From the NCBI RefSeq assembly GCF_014646275.1, contig NZ_BMND01000013.1, forward strand, positions 62,001 through 126,000: 64,000 nt of DNA, given 5' to 3'. The stretch comes from Streptomyces kronopolitis. Its GTDB lineage: Bacteria; Actinomycetota; Actinomycetes; Streptomycetales; Streptomycetaceae. Below the pieces are notes generated by a model that had not been told where the DNA came from, ran no database searches, and saw only the letters and a program-made list of their open reading frames with translations. Both the position numbers and the translations under genes were made by a program. Positions within the stretch are counted from its first letter, which is position 1, and each line of letters begins with the position of its first letter. Of this stretch, positions 1 through 9,862 are shown piece after piece.

Positions 1-631
1 CGCTGGCCACGCCCGACTCGTAGAGCTTGGTGGCCTCGACGACCAGCGCCGAGATCAGGCGGGTGGTGACGAAACCGGCGACGTCGCGGTTGACGACGAC
101 GCAGGTCTTGCCCACCGACTCGGCGAACTCCCGGGCGGTGGCGAGGGTTTCGTCGCTGGTCTTGTAGCCGCGCACCAACTCGCACAGCTGCATCATCGGC
201 ACCGGCGAGAAGAAGTGCGCACCGACGACCCGCTCGGGGCGGGAGGTCGCCGCCGCGATCTTGGTGATCGGGATGGCGGACGTGTTGGAGGCCAGTACCG
301 CCTCGTCCTTGACGAGCTTGTCCAGCGTCTGGAAGATCTCCCGCTTGACGTCGATCCGCTCGAAGACGGCCTCGACGACGATGTCGGCCTCGGCGGTGGC
401 TTCCAGGTCGGTCGTGGTGGTGATGCGGGCCAGCGCCTGTTCGGCGTCGGACGCCGCGAGCTTGCCCTTGGCGACGAACTTCTCGTACGAGGCCTCGATG
501 CCGCCCTTGCCCCGGGCCAGCGCCTCGTCCGTCACGTCGCGGAGGACCACGTCCCAGCCCGCCTGGGCCGAGACCTGCGCGATACCGGACCCCATGAGTC
601 CGGCGCCGATGACGGCGAGCTTCTTTGCCAC
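1..631 (-). CDS. 3-hydroxybutyryl-CoA dehydrogenase, C-terminus cut by window edge
   Basis: NAD-dependent 3-hydroxyacyl-CoA dehydrogenase, which interconverts 3-hydroxybutyryl-CoA and acetoacetyl-CoA in fatty-acid and butyryl-CoA metabolism in the cytosol. The visible 210 residues start with a Rossmann dinucleotide motif (GAGLMGSGIAQ) after a short AKKLAVI strand. Further on are the family's ASNTSA segment, the HFFSPVP motif with the catalytic His, and the start of the C-terminal dimerisation domain (NRDVAGFV). The GTG start at 631 is preceded by GAGGGGAC at good spacing. The family is usually about 280-290 residues, so roughly 70-80 are missing beyond the left edge. The family is clear; the exact chain-length preference is inferred. 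Confidence 0.9.
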   Translation of the reverse strand, partial: MAKKLAVIGAGLMGSGIAQVSAQAGWDVVLRDVTDEALARGKGGIEASYEKFVAKGKLAASDAEQALARITTTTDLEATAEADIVVEAVFERIDVKREIFQTLDKLVKDEAVLASNTSAIPITKIAAATSRPERVVGAHFFSPVPMMQLCELVRGYKTSDETLATAREFAESVGKTCVVVNRDVAGFVTTRLISALVVEATKLYESGVAS

Positions 632-660
632 TGCTGTCCCCTCACACCCTGTGCTTTTGA

Positions 661-692
661 CGGTCGTGGGTGACGTTAGCGGTCGTGGGCGA
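661..692. repeat. 13-bp imperfect direct repeat upstream of the dehydrogenase
   Basis: CGGTCGTGGGTGA at 661-673 and CGGTCGTGGGCGA at 680-692 differ at one base and are 19 bp apart start to start. They lie 30-61 bp upstream of the minus-strand dehydrogenase start. The placement and near two-turn spacing would suit a tandem operator. No regulator is identified. Confidence 0.45.
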
Positions 693-1169
693 TCCTTTGG
701 AGAGTAAGAGATGCGCGTCACGCCCGCCCGTCACCCGACCACCGGCCTGTAACGAGGCGCTTCGGGCCACGGCGCCGATTATCCATGACGGACATCACAC
801 CGACGGGGTGCGCCGCGGGGGAACGATCCGGACACTCCGCCGTCAGCCGGCTGACCGTACGGCGCAGTTGAGCACCTTTGCCCCGTGGCGTCCCCGCCCT
901 CTCGCCGAGGGGGACCGGCGCCTCCCGGGAGGCCCGCGCGGGTCCCGGCCGGCGGGCGGCAACTGCGCCCTCCAGTGCGTCAGGCTCCGGTGGGACCGGG
1001 TGATCTGGCCCGGCATCAGCCCGGCACCCGGGCGCCCTTTGGGGCACCGGCCTCTCTCCCCCCGGTGGTCGCGTCCCCCTCCCGGAGCGGCCGGGGACGG
1101 GCCGCGAGGAGTGGCCACCCCGCCCGCGCACCCGGGCCTTCCGCAGGTCGGCCGCGTAGGCTCGTCCGC
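693..1169. other. Divergent intergenic region, no gene supported
   Basis: This stretch separates the minus-strand dehydrogenase from the plus-strand adenosyltransferase and should carry both promoters. The open frames across it have no recognisable domain, no convincing ribosome binding site, and arise from high GC content. No RNA gene, strong terminator or long repeat was seen. Confidence 0.5.
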
Positions 1170-1742
1170 ATGGTGAATCTGACGCGCATCTACACCCGGA
1201 CCGGCGACAAGGGCACCACCGCCCTGGGCGACATGAGCCGTACCGCCAAGACCGACTCGCGGATCGCGGCGTACGCGGACGCCAACGAGGCCAATGCGGC
1301 GCTCGGTGTGGCCCTCGCGCTCGGCTCGCTGCCCGAGGACGTCACCGCGGTGCTGCTGCGGGTGCAGAACGACCTCTTCGACGTCGGCGCTGACCTCTCC
1401 ACACCGGTGGTGGAGAACCCGGAGTTCCCGCCGCTGCGCGTCGAGCAGAGCTACATCGACAAGCTGGAGGCCGACTGCGACCGCTTCCTGGCCGAGCTGG
1501 AGAAGCTGCGCAGCTTCATCCTCCCCGGCGGGACGGCCGGCGCCGCGCTGCTGCACCAGGCCTGCACGGTCGTCCGCCGTGCCGAGCGCGCGACCTGGGC
1601 GGCCTTCGAGGAGCACGGCGAGACGATGAACCCGCTGACCGCCACCTACCTCAACCGCCTCTCCGACCTCCTGTTCATCCTGGCGCGCACGGCCAACAAG
1701 GAGGTCGGGGACGTGCTGTGGGTGCCGGGCGGCGAGCGCTGA
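1170..1742 (+). CDS. ATP:cob(I)alamin adenosyltransferase, PduO type
   Basis: Transfers the adenosyl group of ATP to cob(I)alamin, making coenzyme B12 in the cytosol. The 190-residue protein matches the PduO family throughout. The N-terminal YTRTGDKGTT loop binds ATP. Later are the conserved DANEANAALG helix, the QNDLFDVGADLSTP segment, the FILPGGT stretch, and the C-terminal RRAER and NRLSDLLF helices of the trimer interface. The length is normal for the family. ATG at 1170 was chosen because homology starts right there, although a longer upstream frame is open. No cobalamin riboswitch was recognised upstream. The gene stands alone, with a hairpin just after its stop. Confidence 0.93.
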   Translation: MVNLTRIYTRTGDKGTTALGDMSRTAKTDSRIAAYADANEANAALGVALALGSLPEDVTAVLLRVQNDLFDVGADLSTPVVENPEFPPLRVEQSYIDKLEADCDRFLAELEKLRSFILPGGTAGAALLHQACTVVRRAERATWAAFEEHGETMNPLTATYLNRLSDLLFILARTANKEVGDVLWVPGGER

Positions 1743-1750
1743 GCCCTCCT

Positions 1751-1777
1751 GCGCCCTGCCCGGGCCGGGCGGGGCGC
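1751..1777 (+). terminator. Hairpin after the adenosyltransferase gene
   Basis: GCGCCCTGCCCG at 1751-1762 pairs with CGGGCGGGGCGC at 1766-1777 (one mismatch, 3-nt loop), starting 9 bp after the stop codon. No U-tract follows, which is common in Streptomyces. Confidence 0.5.
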
Positions 1778-1800
1778 GCGGCGGTCCGGCAGACAGGCGG

Positions 1801-1840
1801 ACCGGCGGACCGGCGGACCGGCGGACCGGCGGACCGGCGG
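1801..1840. repeat. Five perfect tandem copies of ACCGGCGG
   Basis: The octamer ACCGGCGG is repeated five times without interruption, immediately before the stop codon of the convergent membrane-protein gene. The unit length is not a multiple of three and no gene crosses it, so it looks like a slippage-prone intergenic microsatellite. Confidence 0.95.
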
Positions 1841-1841
1841 C

Positions 1842-2429
1842 CTAACGGAGCGTCTTGTGCCGCGGCCCGGCCGCCTCGCCGTCGGCGGCGGCACCGCGGC
1901 CCGGGTCCTTCTTCGGCCAGAGCAGATAGGTCAGCGCGATCACGCCGTGGAGAACGACGGCGCGCAGCGTGACGGCCTGCCAGCCGCGCAGCGAGCCGGT
2001 GTCGCCGTCGCCGACGAACCGGATCGCGCACTGCAGCAGCGCGGCGGCAACGACCGCCATCAGCACCGTACGCAGCCACAGCAGGCCCTCGTGCCGGGCG
2101 CGGGCCATCCCGTAGCGGGGCGGCTTGACCGGCGGCGGGCCGCCCGCGAAACGGTGCGCGACCCGGGCGTCGACCCAGGTGATCGTGTAGTGGCCGTAGG
2201 CGACGGTGTAGCCGATGTAGACGGCGGCCAGCCCGTGTTTCCAGTCCGCCGTCGCCCCGTTCCTCAGGTCGATCGCGGTGACGACCAGCAACACCAGCTC
2301 CAGCAGCGGCTCCAGCAGCAGCACCGCGGCACCGGTGCGCCGCATCCCGGCCAGGTAGCGCAGCGCCAGACCGGCTGCCAGCAGCACCCAGAAACCGACC
2401 TCGCAGACGATGATCAGCGTGACGACCAC
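1842..2429 (-). CDS. Predicted integral membrane protein, function unknown
   Basis: A 195-residue protein with about five hydrophobic segments: one at the N-terminus (TLIIVCEVGFWVLLAAGL), one or two around residues 30-55 (AVLLLEPLLELVLLVV), one near a YIGYTVAYGHY segment, and two near the C-terminus (VLMAVVAAALL; AVVLHGVIALTYLLW). The tail is charged. I do not recognise a characterised family; it resembles conserved actinomycete membrane proteins. The GTG start at 2429 was chosen for its GGGGGA ribosome binding site and immediately following hydrophobic segment. An open frame extends further upstream without membrane features. It is divergent from the histidine kinase gene, whose signal it could sense or modulate, but that is only a guess from position. 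Confidence 0.7.
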   Translation of the reverse strand: MVVTLIIVCEVGFWVLLAAGLALRYLAGMRRTGAAVLLLEPLLELVLLVVTAIDLRNGATADWKHGLAAVYIGYTVAYGHYTITWVDARVAHRFAGGPPPVKPPRYGMARARHEGLLWLRTVLMAVVAAALLQCAIRFVGDGDTGSLRGWQAVTLRAVVLHGVIALTYLLWPKKDPGRGAAADGEAAGPRHKTLR

Positions 2430-2616
2430 GGCTGTCCCCCTTTCCCTTCCCCCGGCCCCATGGACTGTCCGCACAGTCTCCTGAGCCGCACCACTTGAGC
2501 CTGTCAGCGGCCGCCGCCCGGCACCTCCTCGCCCGCGACGATCCGGGGCTGCATCTTTCGATGTAGCCCGCCTCCCCGCGGGTGTCCCCAACGGGGACGC
2601 GACGGGCCGCGCCGCC

Positions 2617-3876
2617 GTGTTGGATGGAGGGGTGATCGCCCGATCCCCCACCGACGCCGCCACCGCCATCGCCCGCCGGCCGCACCGCCTCGATGTGCTC
2701 CTCGCGGGCGGCGGGCTGCTCGGCGGGCTGCTGCTGTGGACGCTGGGGCAGCACGGCGGTCCCCCGCAGCTGGGTCTGCCGCCCGCGCTGACCCTGCTCG
2801 CGCTCGCCGCGATGTCGCTGGCGGAGCTGATGCGCCGGACGGCCCCGCTGGTGGCGCTGGCCGTCGCGGTACCGGCGCTGGCGCTGGACGTCTGCACCGC
2901 CAACCTGGTCGTCACCGTCCTGATGTTCACGGACGTGGTCTACGCCGCGGTGCTCCACGGTCCGCCGGGCGCGGCCCGCCGGATCTCGCTGCACTGCGTC
3001 CTGGTGACGGTCCTGGGGACCGGCGTACTGACCGCGGTGTGGCGCAATCCGCAGGTCGTCCTGGTCGCGATCGGCCTCGCGCTGATCACCATCGCCCCGG
3101 CGTGGACCGGCCTGATGCTCCGTGAGCACCGCGACGCCGCGGAGGCCGCCCGGCTGCGGGCCGAGCGGATCGCGCTGCTGGCGGAACGGGACCGGGCGCG
3201 GGCGGTGGCCGGCGAGCGGGCCCGGATGGCGCGCGAGTTGCACGACGTGGTCGCCAACCATCTGTCCGCCATCGCGATCCACTCCACCGCCGCGCAGTCC
3301 ATCGACGACCCGTCGGCGACCCGTGAGGCGCTCGGGGTGATCCGCGAGAACAGCGTGCAAGGTCTGTCCGAAATGCGCCGTCTCATCAGGCTGTTGCGGA
3401 ACCCGGCGCCCACCGGCGCGAAGGACGCGCCCGCCGCCACCCCCGCCCTCGACGGCCTGGACGCCCTGCTCGACCAGGCCCGTACCGGCGGCGCGAGCAG
3501 CGGGCTGACCTTCGTGCTGGACGACGCCCGCGCCCCGCACGGCACCGGGGCCGCGCCGAGGCCCGCGGCCCCGGTCGAGCTGGCCGCGTACCGCATCGTC
3601 CAGGAAGCACTGACCAACGCCCTCAAGCACGCCGCCCCCGGCGAGGTGCGCGTCCGCCTCGCCCGGGAGCACGACGGGACGCTCACCGTCGCCGTCCGCA
3701 GCCCCTTCGCCGAGCGGCCCGGCCCCCGGGCACCCGGCTCCGGCACCGGCCTGATCGGGATGCGCGAGCGGATCGCCCTGCTGGGCGGGGCGTTCGAGGC
3801 CGGTCCGGCCCAGCAACCGGACGGCCGGTTCTGGCTGGTCCGGGCAGCACTCCCCGCCGAGGAGGAAGCATCGTGA
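2617..3876 (+). CDS. Sensor histidine kinase, NarL/DesK-like (HisKA_3)
   Basis: Membrane sensor kinase of a two-component system. Residues about 25-170 form several transmembrane segments with little extracellular sequence, so the input is probably intramembrane or membrane-proximal. A coiled linker leads to the HisKA_3 dimerisation helix with the phospho-acceptor His near residue 209 (ARELHDVVANH). The C-terminal HATPase_c domain shows the N-box (NALKHA) and G-box (GTGLIGMRER). GTG 2617 is used here; GTG 2632 is an alternative because a GGAGG lies just before it, but spacing is too short to decide. Its stop overlaps the start of the response regulator by 4 bp, which indicates coupled translation and cognate pairing. 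The signal is unknown. Confidence 0.88.
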   Translation: MLDGGVIARSPTDAATAIARRPHRLDVLLAGGGLLGGLLLWTLGQHGGPPQLGLPPALTLLALAAMSLAELMRRTAPLVALAVAVPALALDVCTANLVVTVLMFTDVVYAAVLHGPPGAARRISLHCVLVTVLGTGVLTAVWRNPQVVLVAIGLALITIAPAWTGLMLREHRDAAEAARLRAERIALLAERDRARAVAGERARMARELHDVVANHLSAIAIHSTAAQSIDDPSATREALGVIRENSVQGLSEMRRLIRLLRNPAPTGAKDAPAATPALDGLDALLDQARTGGASSGLTFVLDDARAPHGTGAAPRPAAPVELAAYRIVQEALTNALKHAAPGEVRVRLAREHDGTLTVAVRSPFAERPGPRAPGSGTGLIGMRERIALLGGAFEAGPAQQPDGRFWLVRAALPAEEEAS

Positions 3877-4586
3877 CCACCCGCGGCACGACGGACGCGC
3901 GGACCGGAGGCTCGGCGGAACCCGTCCGGGTGCTGGTCGCCGAGGACCAGTCCGCCGTCCGGGCCGGACTCGTCCTCATCCTGCGTTCCGCCCCCGACAT
4001 CGAGGTCGTCGGGGAGGCCGCGGACGGCGAGGAGGCGGTACGGCTGGCCCGCGCGCTGCGCCCCGCGCTGGTCCTCATGGACATCCAGATGCCCCGGCTC
4101 GACGGGGTGTCCGCCACCCGCCGGATCGTCGCCGAACAGCTCGCGGACGTGCTGGTGCTGACCACCTTCGACCTGGACGAATACGTCTTCGGGGCACTGC
4201 GGGCGGGGGCCGCGGGCTTCCTGCTCAAGGACAGCGACGCCGCCACGCTGCTGACCGCGGTGCGCACCGTGGCGTCCGGCGAGGGGCTGATCGCGCCGGC
4301 GGTGACCCGGCGGCTGCTCGCGGAGTTCGCCGGTCGCCCTACGGCGACGCGGCCGGCGGACGGGACGGCCCCCGATCCGGGGGTCCTGGACGCGCTGACG
4401 CCGCGCGAGCGGGAGGTACTGGGGTGCCTGGGCCACGGGCTGTCGAACGCCGACATCGCGCGGCGGCTGGTGATGGCGGAGGCCACCGTGAAGACACACG
4501 TCAGCCGGCTACTGGGAAAACTGGCCCTGCGCAGCCGGATGCAAGCGGCGGTACTGGCACGGGAGTTGGGGGTGGAGGGGCCGTAG
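3873..4586 (+). CDS. Response regulator, NarL/FixJ family
   Basis: DNA-binding partner of the preceding kinase. The receiver domain (about residues 17-135) has the acidic pair near E24-D25, the phospho-acceptor D70 in VLMDIQMP, the Thr switch (VLTTFD, T97/T98) and the conserved K119 in LLKD. A LuxR-type helix-turn-helix follows at about 174-235 (LTPREREVLGCL, with VKTHVSRLLGKL as recognition region). Length (237) is typical. The GTG start overlaps the kinase stop in GTGA. Targets are unknown. The divergent membrane-protein gene at 1842-2429 is an obvious candidate by position. Confidence 0.93.
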   Translation: MTTRGTTDARTGGSAEPVRVLVAEDQSAVRAGLVLILRSAPDIEVVGEAADGEEAVRLARALRPALVLMDIQMPRLDGVSATRRIVAEQLADVLVLTTFDLDEYVFGALRAGAAGFLLKDSDAATLLTAVRTVASGEGLIAPAVTRRLLAEFAGRPTATRPADGTAPDPGVLDALTPREREVLGCLGHGLSNADIARRLVMAEATVKTHVSRLLGKLALRSRMQAAVLARELGVEGP

Positions 4587-4719
4587 GGGGCTGCCGAACA
4601 GATCCCGTAGGGGTCACCGGCGCCCCCTTCGGGGCCTCAACGCGACGAGCCCGGGCAACATTCCCGGGGCAGCCGACACGGGCGAACCCCCTGGGCCGGT
4701 GCCCGGCCGTCAGGGCATC

Positions 4720-4750
4720 AGGCGGCAGGCGGCAGGCGGCAGGCGGCAGG
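4720..4750. repeat. Short tandem repeat, about 4.4 copies of AGGCGGC
   Basis: The heptamer AGGCGGC is repeated in perfect tandem through 4720-4750, in the space between the convergent response regulator and DUF2550 genes. It is outside any supported gene. Confidence 0.85.
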
Positions 4751-4796
4751 CTCAAGCGAACGGCGACAGCTGATCACGCCCCCGCGCGCCCCCGTC

Positions 4797-5243
4797 TCAC
4801 GCCACATTCACCCGCTGCCCGGGCGGGGCCGCCTCCAGCCAGGCGAGGAAGCCGGTGAGGGCGTCCTCGCTCATCGCCAGTTCCAGGCGGGTGCCGCGGT
4901 GCCGGCAGGCCAGCACGATCGAGTCGGAGAGCAGCGCCAGCTCCTCCTCGCCCTGGGGAGTGCGGCGCTCCAGGACCTCGATGGCGGAGCGCTCCAGCGT
5001 CCGGCGTGGCCGGGGCGCGTAGGAGAACACCCGGAACCACTCAATCCGGTCGCCGTTGTACCGCGCCACACCGTAGATCCAGCCCTTGCCGCCGGACTCT
5101 TTCTCCGGCACGTTCCAGCGCAGGCTGCAGTCGAAGGTGCCGCCGGAGCGCTGGATGAGCCGCCGTCGGAGTCCAAAGACGAACAGTCCCAGCAGCACCA
5201 GGACCACCACGACCGCGCCGCTCACAAGCAGAGCGAGGACCAT
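4797..5243 (-). CDS. DUF2550 family membrane-anchored protein
   Basis: A 148-residue protein with one N-terminal transmembrane helix (residues about 2-24, LALLVSGAVVVVLVLLGLF) followed by a basic stop-transfer (RRRL) and a soluble domain. It contains GTFDCSLRW, GWIYGVARYNGD and EWFRVFSYAPRPRRT, typical of the actinobacterial DUF2550 family, which is commonly encoded right after atpC. The function is not known. The fold has been compared to membrane-proximal beta domains, but nothing catalytic is visible. ATG 5243 follows a GAGGAGG ribosome binding site. A strong hairpin lies between it and atpC, so it may be expressed partly apart from the ATP synthase operon. Confidence 0.85.
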   Translation of the reverse strand: MVLALLVSGAVVVVLVLLGLFVFGLRRRLIQRSGGTFDCSLRWNVPEKESGGKGWIYGVARYNGDRIEWFRVFSYAPRPRRTLERSAIEVLERRTPQGEEELALLSDSIVLACRHRGTRLELAMSEDALTGFLAWLEAAPPGQRVNVA

Positions 5244-5316
5244 CTCGACCGACCTCCTCGCCTCGGTGGGGGGACCCCCGGGCCGAGCCCGGGAGCAGGG
5301 AAACGCACCTGCATTG

Positions 5317-5365
5317 CCTCAGCCGCGGGCCGCTCCGGAGTGTTCCGGGCAGCCCGCGGCTGAGG
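5317..5365 (-). terminator. Terminator of the ATP synthase operon
   Basis: A perfect 14-bp inverted repeat (CCTCAGCCGCGGGC at 5317-5330, GCCCGCGGCTGAGG at 5352-5365) with a 21-nt loop lies 24 bp beyond the atpC stop codon on the minus strand. There is no U-tract. It probably ends or attenuates the atp transcript before the DUF2550 gene. Confidence 0.75.
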
Positions 5366-5388
5366 ATCGATCTCGACGGTGCCGGGGC

Positions 5389-5772
5389 TCAGTGAACGCC
5401 CGTCACCGAACGCAGCCGGACATCGGCGCGGCGCTCGGCGGCCGCGTCGGCCTCCGACTTCGCTCGCTCCAGGGCCCGCTCCGCGCGCTGGACATCGATC
5501 TCGTCGGACAGTTCCGCGATCTCCGCGAGCAGAGACAGCTTGTTGTCGGCGAACGACATGAAGCCGCCGTGCACCGCGGCGACGACGGTGCCGTCCCCGC
5601 TCTCGCCGGTCGTACGAATCGTCACCGGGCCCGACTGCAGCACGCCCAGCAGCGGCTGGTGTCCGGGCATGACGCCGATGTCGCCCGACGAGGTGCGCGC
5701 GACGACCAGGCTGGCCTTGCCCGACCAGACCTTGCGGTCCGCGGCGACCAACTCGACGTGCAGCTCAGCCAC
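5389..5772 (-). CDS. atpC: ATP synthase F1 epsilon subunit
   Basis: Central-stalk epsilon subunit of the F1Fo ATP synthase. It couples c-ring rotation to the catalytic head and can inhibit ATP hydrolysis. The 127-residue protein has the N-terminal beta-sandwich (LHVELVAADRKVWSG, GDIGVMPGHQPLLGVL) and a short C-terminal helical region rich in Glu, Arg and Ala (ERALERAKSEADAAAERRAD). The start was set at GTG 5772, preceded by GAGGAG, because the family starts with AELHVE; an upstream ATG would add seven non-conserved residues. It is the last gene of the operon, about 108 bp after atpD. Confidence 0.95.
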   Translation of the reverse strand: MAELHVELVAADRKVWSGKASLVVARTSSGDIGVMPGHQPLLGVLQSGPVTIRTTGESGDGTVVAAVHGGFMSFADNKLSLLAEIAELSDEIDVQRAERALERAKSEADAAAERRADVRLRSVTGVH

Positions 5773-5880
5773 GATGGCTCCTCGGGTCTCCACCTGCCTG
5801 GTTCGGCAGGTGTTGGGTCAAATACTAGTGGTCGTGCACACCGGGGGCGGCCAGGGCCGCCCCCGGGGCCGATACCGGGG

Positions 5881-7323
<1,443 letters not shown>

Positions 7324-7328
7324 AGTGG

Positions 7329-8249
7329 TCAGTCACTCCCCGCGGTCGCGTCGGCCAGAGCACTGGCACCACCGACGATCTCGCTGATTTCCTGGGTGAT
7401 TTCGGCCTGGCGGGCCTCATTGGCAAGCCGCGAGAGCGACTTGATGAGCTCTTCTGCGTTGTCGGTCGCCGACTTCATCGCACGGCGCGTGGCGGCGTGC
7501 TTGGAGGCGGCGGCCTGCAGAAGCGCGTTGTAGATCCGCGACTCGACGTACCGCGGCAGCAGGGCGTCCAGGACGTCCTCGGCCGACGGCTCGAAGTCGA
7601 AGAGCGGAAGGATCTCGCCCTTGACCGACTCCTCGGACTCCGCCACGGCCTTGTCCAGGCTGAGCGGCAGCAGCCGGTCGTCGAGCGCCGTCTGCGTCAT
7701 CATCGAGACGAACTCGGTGTAGACGATATGGAGTTCGTCCACGCCGCCCTCGGCGGTGTCCTTCTGGACGGCCTCGATCAGCGGTGCGGCGATCGCCTTC
7801 GCGTCCGCGTACACCGGGCTGTCGGTGAAGCCGGTCCACGACTCCACGACCTTGCGCTCGCGGAAGCTGTAGTACGACACGCCCTTGCGGCCGACGATGT
7901 AGGCGTCGACCTCCTTGCCCTCGGCCTTGAGGCGCTCGGTGAGCTGCTCCGCGGCCTTGATGACGTTGGCGGAGTAGCCGCCGGCCAGGCCGCGGTCGCT
8001 CGTGATGAGCAGCAGCGCGGCCCGGGTCGGGTTCTCCACCTCGGTGGTCAGCGGGTGCTGGGTGTTCGAGCCCGTGGCAACCGCTGTCACCGCGCGGGTC
8101 AGTTCACTCGCGTACGGCGTCGATGCCGCCACCTTGCGCTGCGCCTTGACGACGCGCGAGGCGGCGATCATCTCCATCGCCCTGGTGATCTTCTTGGTCG
8201 CGGTGACGGAGCGGATGCGACGCTTGTAGACCCGGAGCTTGGCTCCCAT
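7329..8249 (-). CDS. atpG: ATP synthase F1 gamma subunit
   Basis: Rotating central shaft of the ATP synthase. The 306-residue protein has the expected long N-terminal helix (LRVYKRRIRSVTATKKITRAM), the central Rossmann-like domain (LLITSDRGLAGGYSANVIK) and the long C-terminal helix (RRAMKSATDNAEELI ending with NEARQAEITQEISEIVGGA). A loop after the central domain, around residues 195-215 (ESEESVKGEILPLFDFEP), is a little longer than in E. coli, as in other actinobacteria. It sits 20 bp after atpA and 5 bp before atpD. ATG 8249 is followed by the conserved GAKLR. Confidence 0.97.
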   Translation of the reverse strand: MGAKLRVYKRRIRSVTATKKITRAMEMIAASRVVKAQRKVAASTPYASELTRAVTAVATGSNTQHPLTTEVENPTRAALLLITSDRGLAGGYSANVIKAAEQLTERLKAEGKEVDAYIVGRKGVSYYSFRERKVVESWTGFTDSPVYADAKAIAAPLIEAVQKDTAEGGVDELHIVYTEFVSMMTQTALDDRLLPLSLDKAVAESEESVKGEILPLFDFEPSAEDVLDALLPRYVESRIYNALLQAAASKHAATRRAMKSATDNAEELIKSLSRLANEARQAEITQEISEIVGGASALADATAGSD

Positions 8250-8269
8250 GGATCAGGTCCCTTCCGTCG

Positions 8270-9862
8270 TCACTTGCTGGTGCCGGCCGGGGCGTCCTCG
8301 CCGAGCAGCTTGCCGTCCGAGGTCTCGAACTGCCGCTTGAAGCCGTCGACGGCCTCGGCGATCGCGCCGATGGTGTCATCGGACATCTTGCCGCCCTCGC
8401 GGATGCTGGTCAGCAGGTCCTTCTTCTCCCGGTGGAGGTGGTCGAGGAGCTCCCGCTCGAAGCGGCGGATGTCCTCGACCGGGACGTCGTCCATCTTGCC
8501 GTTGGTGCCGGCCCAGACGGAGACGACCTGGTCCTCGGTGGAGTACGGGGCGTACTGACCCTGCTTGAGCAGCTCGGTCATGCGCTTACCGCGCTCCAGC
8601 TGCGCCTTGGAGGCCGCGTCCAGGTCGGAACCGAAGGCGGCGAAGGCCTCCAGCTCGCGGTACTGGGCGAGGTCCACGCGGAGCCGGCCGGAGACCTGCT
8701 TCATGGCCTTGTGCTGGGCCGAGCCACCGACACGGGAGACGGAGATACCGACGTTCAGCGCCGGGCGCTGGCCCGCGTTGAAGAGGTCCGACTCCAGGAA
8801 GCACTGGCCGTCGGTGATGGAGATGACGTTGGTCGGGATGAAGGCCGACACGTCGTTCGCCTTGGTCTCGACGATCGGCAGACCGGTCATCGAGCCGGCG
8901 CCCATCTCGTCGGAGAGCTTGGCGCAGCGCTCCAGCAGACGCGAGTGCAGGTAGAAGACGTCGCCCGGGTAGGCCTCGCGGCCCGGCGGACGGCGCAGGA
9001 GCAGGGACACGGCGCGGTAGGCGTCGGCCTGCTTCGAGAGGTCGTCGAAGATGATCAGGACGTGCTTGCCCTGGTACATCCAGTGCTGGCCGATGGCCGA
9101 GCCGGTGTAGGGCGCGAGGTACTTGAAGCCCGCCGGGTCGGACGCCGGGGCGGCGACGATGGTGGTGTACTCCAGGGCGCCGGCCTCCTCCAGCGCACCG
9201 CGCACGGACGCGATGGTGGAGCCCTTCTGGCCGATGGCGACGTAGATGCAGCGGACCTGCTTCTTCGGGTCGCCCGAGCGCCAGTTGTCGCGCTGGTTGA
9301 TGATCGTGTCGACGGCCAGGGCGGTCTTGCCGGTCTGGCGGTCGCCGATGATCAGCTGACGCTGGCCGCGGCCGATCGGCACCATGGAGTCGACGGCCTT
9401 GTAGCCGGTCTCCATGGGCTCGTGGACCGACTTGCGGACCATGACGCCCGGGGCCTGCAGCTCCAGGGCGCGGCGGCCCTCGGACTCGATCTCGCCGAGG
9501 CCGTCGATCGGGTTGCCCAGCGGGTCGACGACGCGGCCGAGGTAGCCCTCGCCCACGGCGACCGACAGCACCTCGCCGGTGCGCTGCACCGGCTGGCCCT
9601 GCTCGATGCCGCTGAACTCACCGAGGATGACCGCACCGATCTCGCGCTCTTCCAGGTTCAGCGCAAGACCGAGGGTGCCGTCCTCGAACTTCAGCAGTTC
9701 GTTCGCCATCGCCGAGGGAAGGCCCTCGACATGCGCGATGCCGTCTCCGGCATCACTGACCGTGCCGACCTCCTCGCGCGAGGCCGCGTCCGGCTTGTAC
9801 GCCTGGACGAAGTTCTCCAGCGCGTCCCGGATCTCCTCCGGCCGGATCGTGAGCTCCGCCAT
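8270..9862 (-). CDS. atpA: ATP synthase F1 alpha subunit
   Basis: Non-catalytic nucleotide-binding subunit alternating with beta in F1. The 530-residue protein carries Walker A (GDRQTGKTALAVD), the Walker B strand (HVLIIFDDLSKQADAYR, with the family's Arg nearby) and the GSAQHKAMKQVSG segment. The N-terminus (MAELTIRPEEI) and the extended C-terminus (about 25 residues past the usual end, GKLLGEDAPAGTSK) are actinobacterial features. An AAGGAGAGCAGGG ribosome binding region precedes ATG 9862. Unusually for this operon, 214 bp separate it from atpH; the gap contains hairpins. Confidence 0.98.
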   Translation of the reverse strand: MAELTIRPEEIRDALENFVQAYKPDAASREEVGTVSDAGDGIAHVEGLPSAMANELLKFEDGTLGLALNLEEREIGAVILGEFSGIEQGQPVQRTGEVLSVAVGEGYLGRVVDPLGNPIDGLGEIESEGRRALELQAPGVMVRKSVHEPMETGYKAVDSMVPIGRGQRQLIIGDRQTGKTALAVDTIINQRDNWRSGDPKKQVRCIYVAIGQKGSTIASVRGALEEAGALEYTTIVAAPASDPAGFKYLAPYTGSAIGQHWMYQGKHVLIIFDDLSKQADAYRAVSLLLRRPPGREAYPGDVFYLHSRLLERCAKLSDEMGAGSMTGLPIVETKANDVSAFIPTNVISITDGQCFLESDLFNAGQRPALNVGISVSRVGGSAQHKAMKQVSGRLRVDLAQYRELEAFAAFGSDLDAASKAQLERGKRMTELLKQGQYAPYSTEDQVVSVWAGTNGKMDDVPVEDIRRFERELLDHLHREKKDLLTSIREGGKMSDDTIGAIAEAVDGFKRQFETSDGKLLGEDAPAGTSK

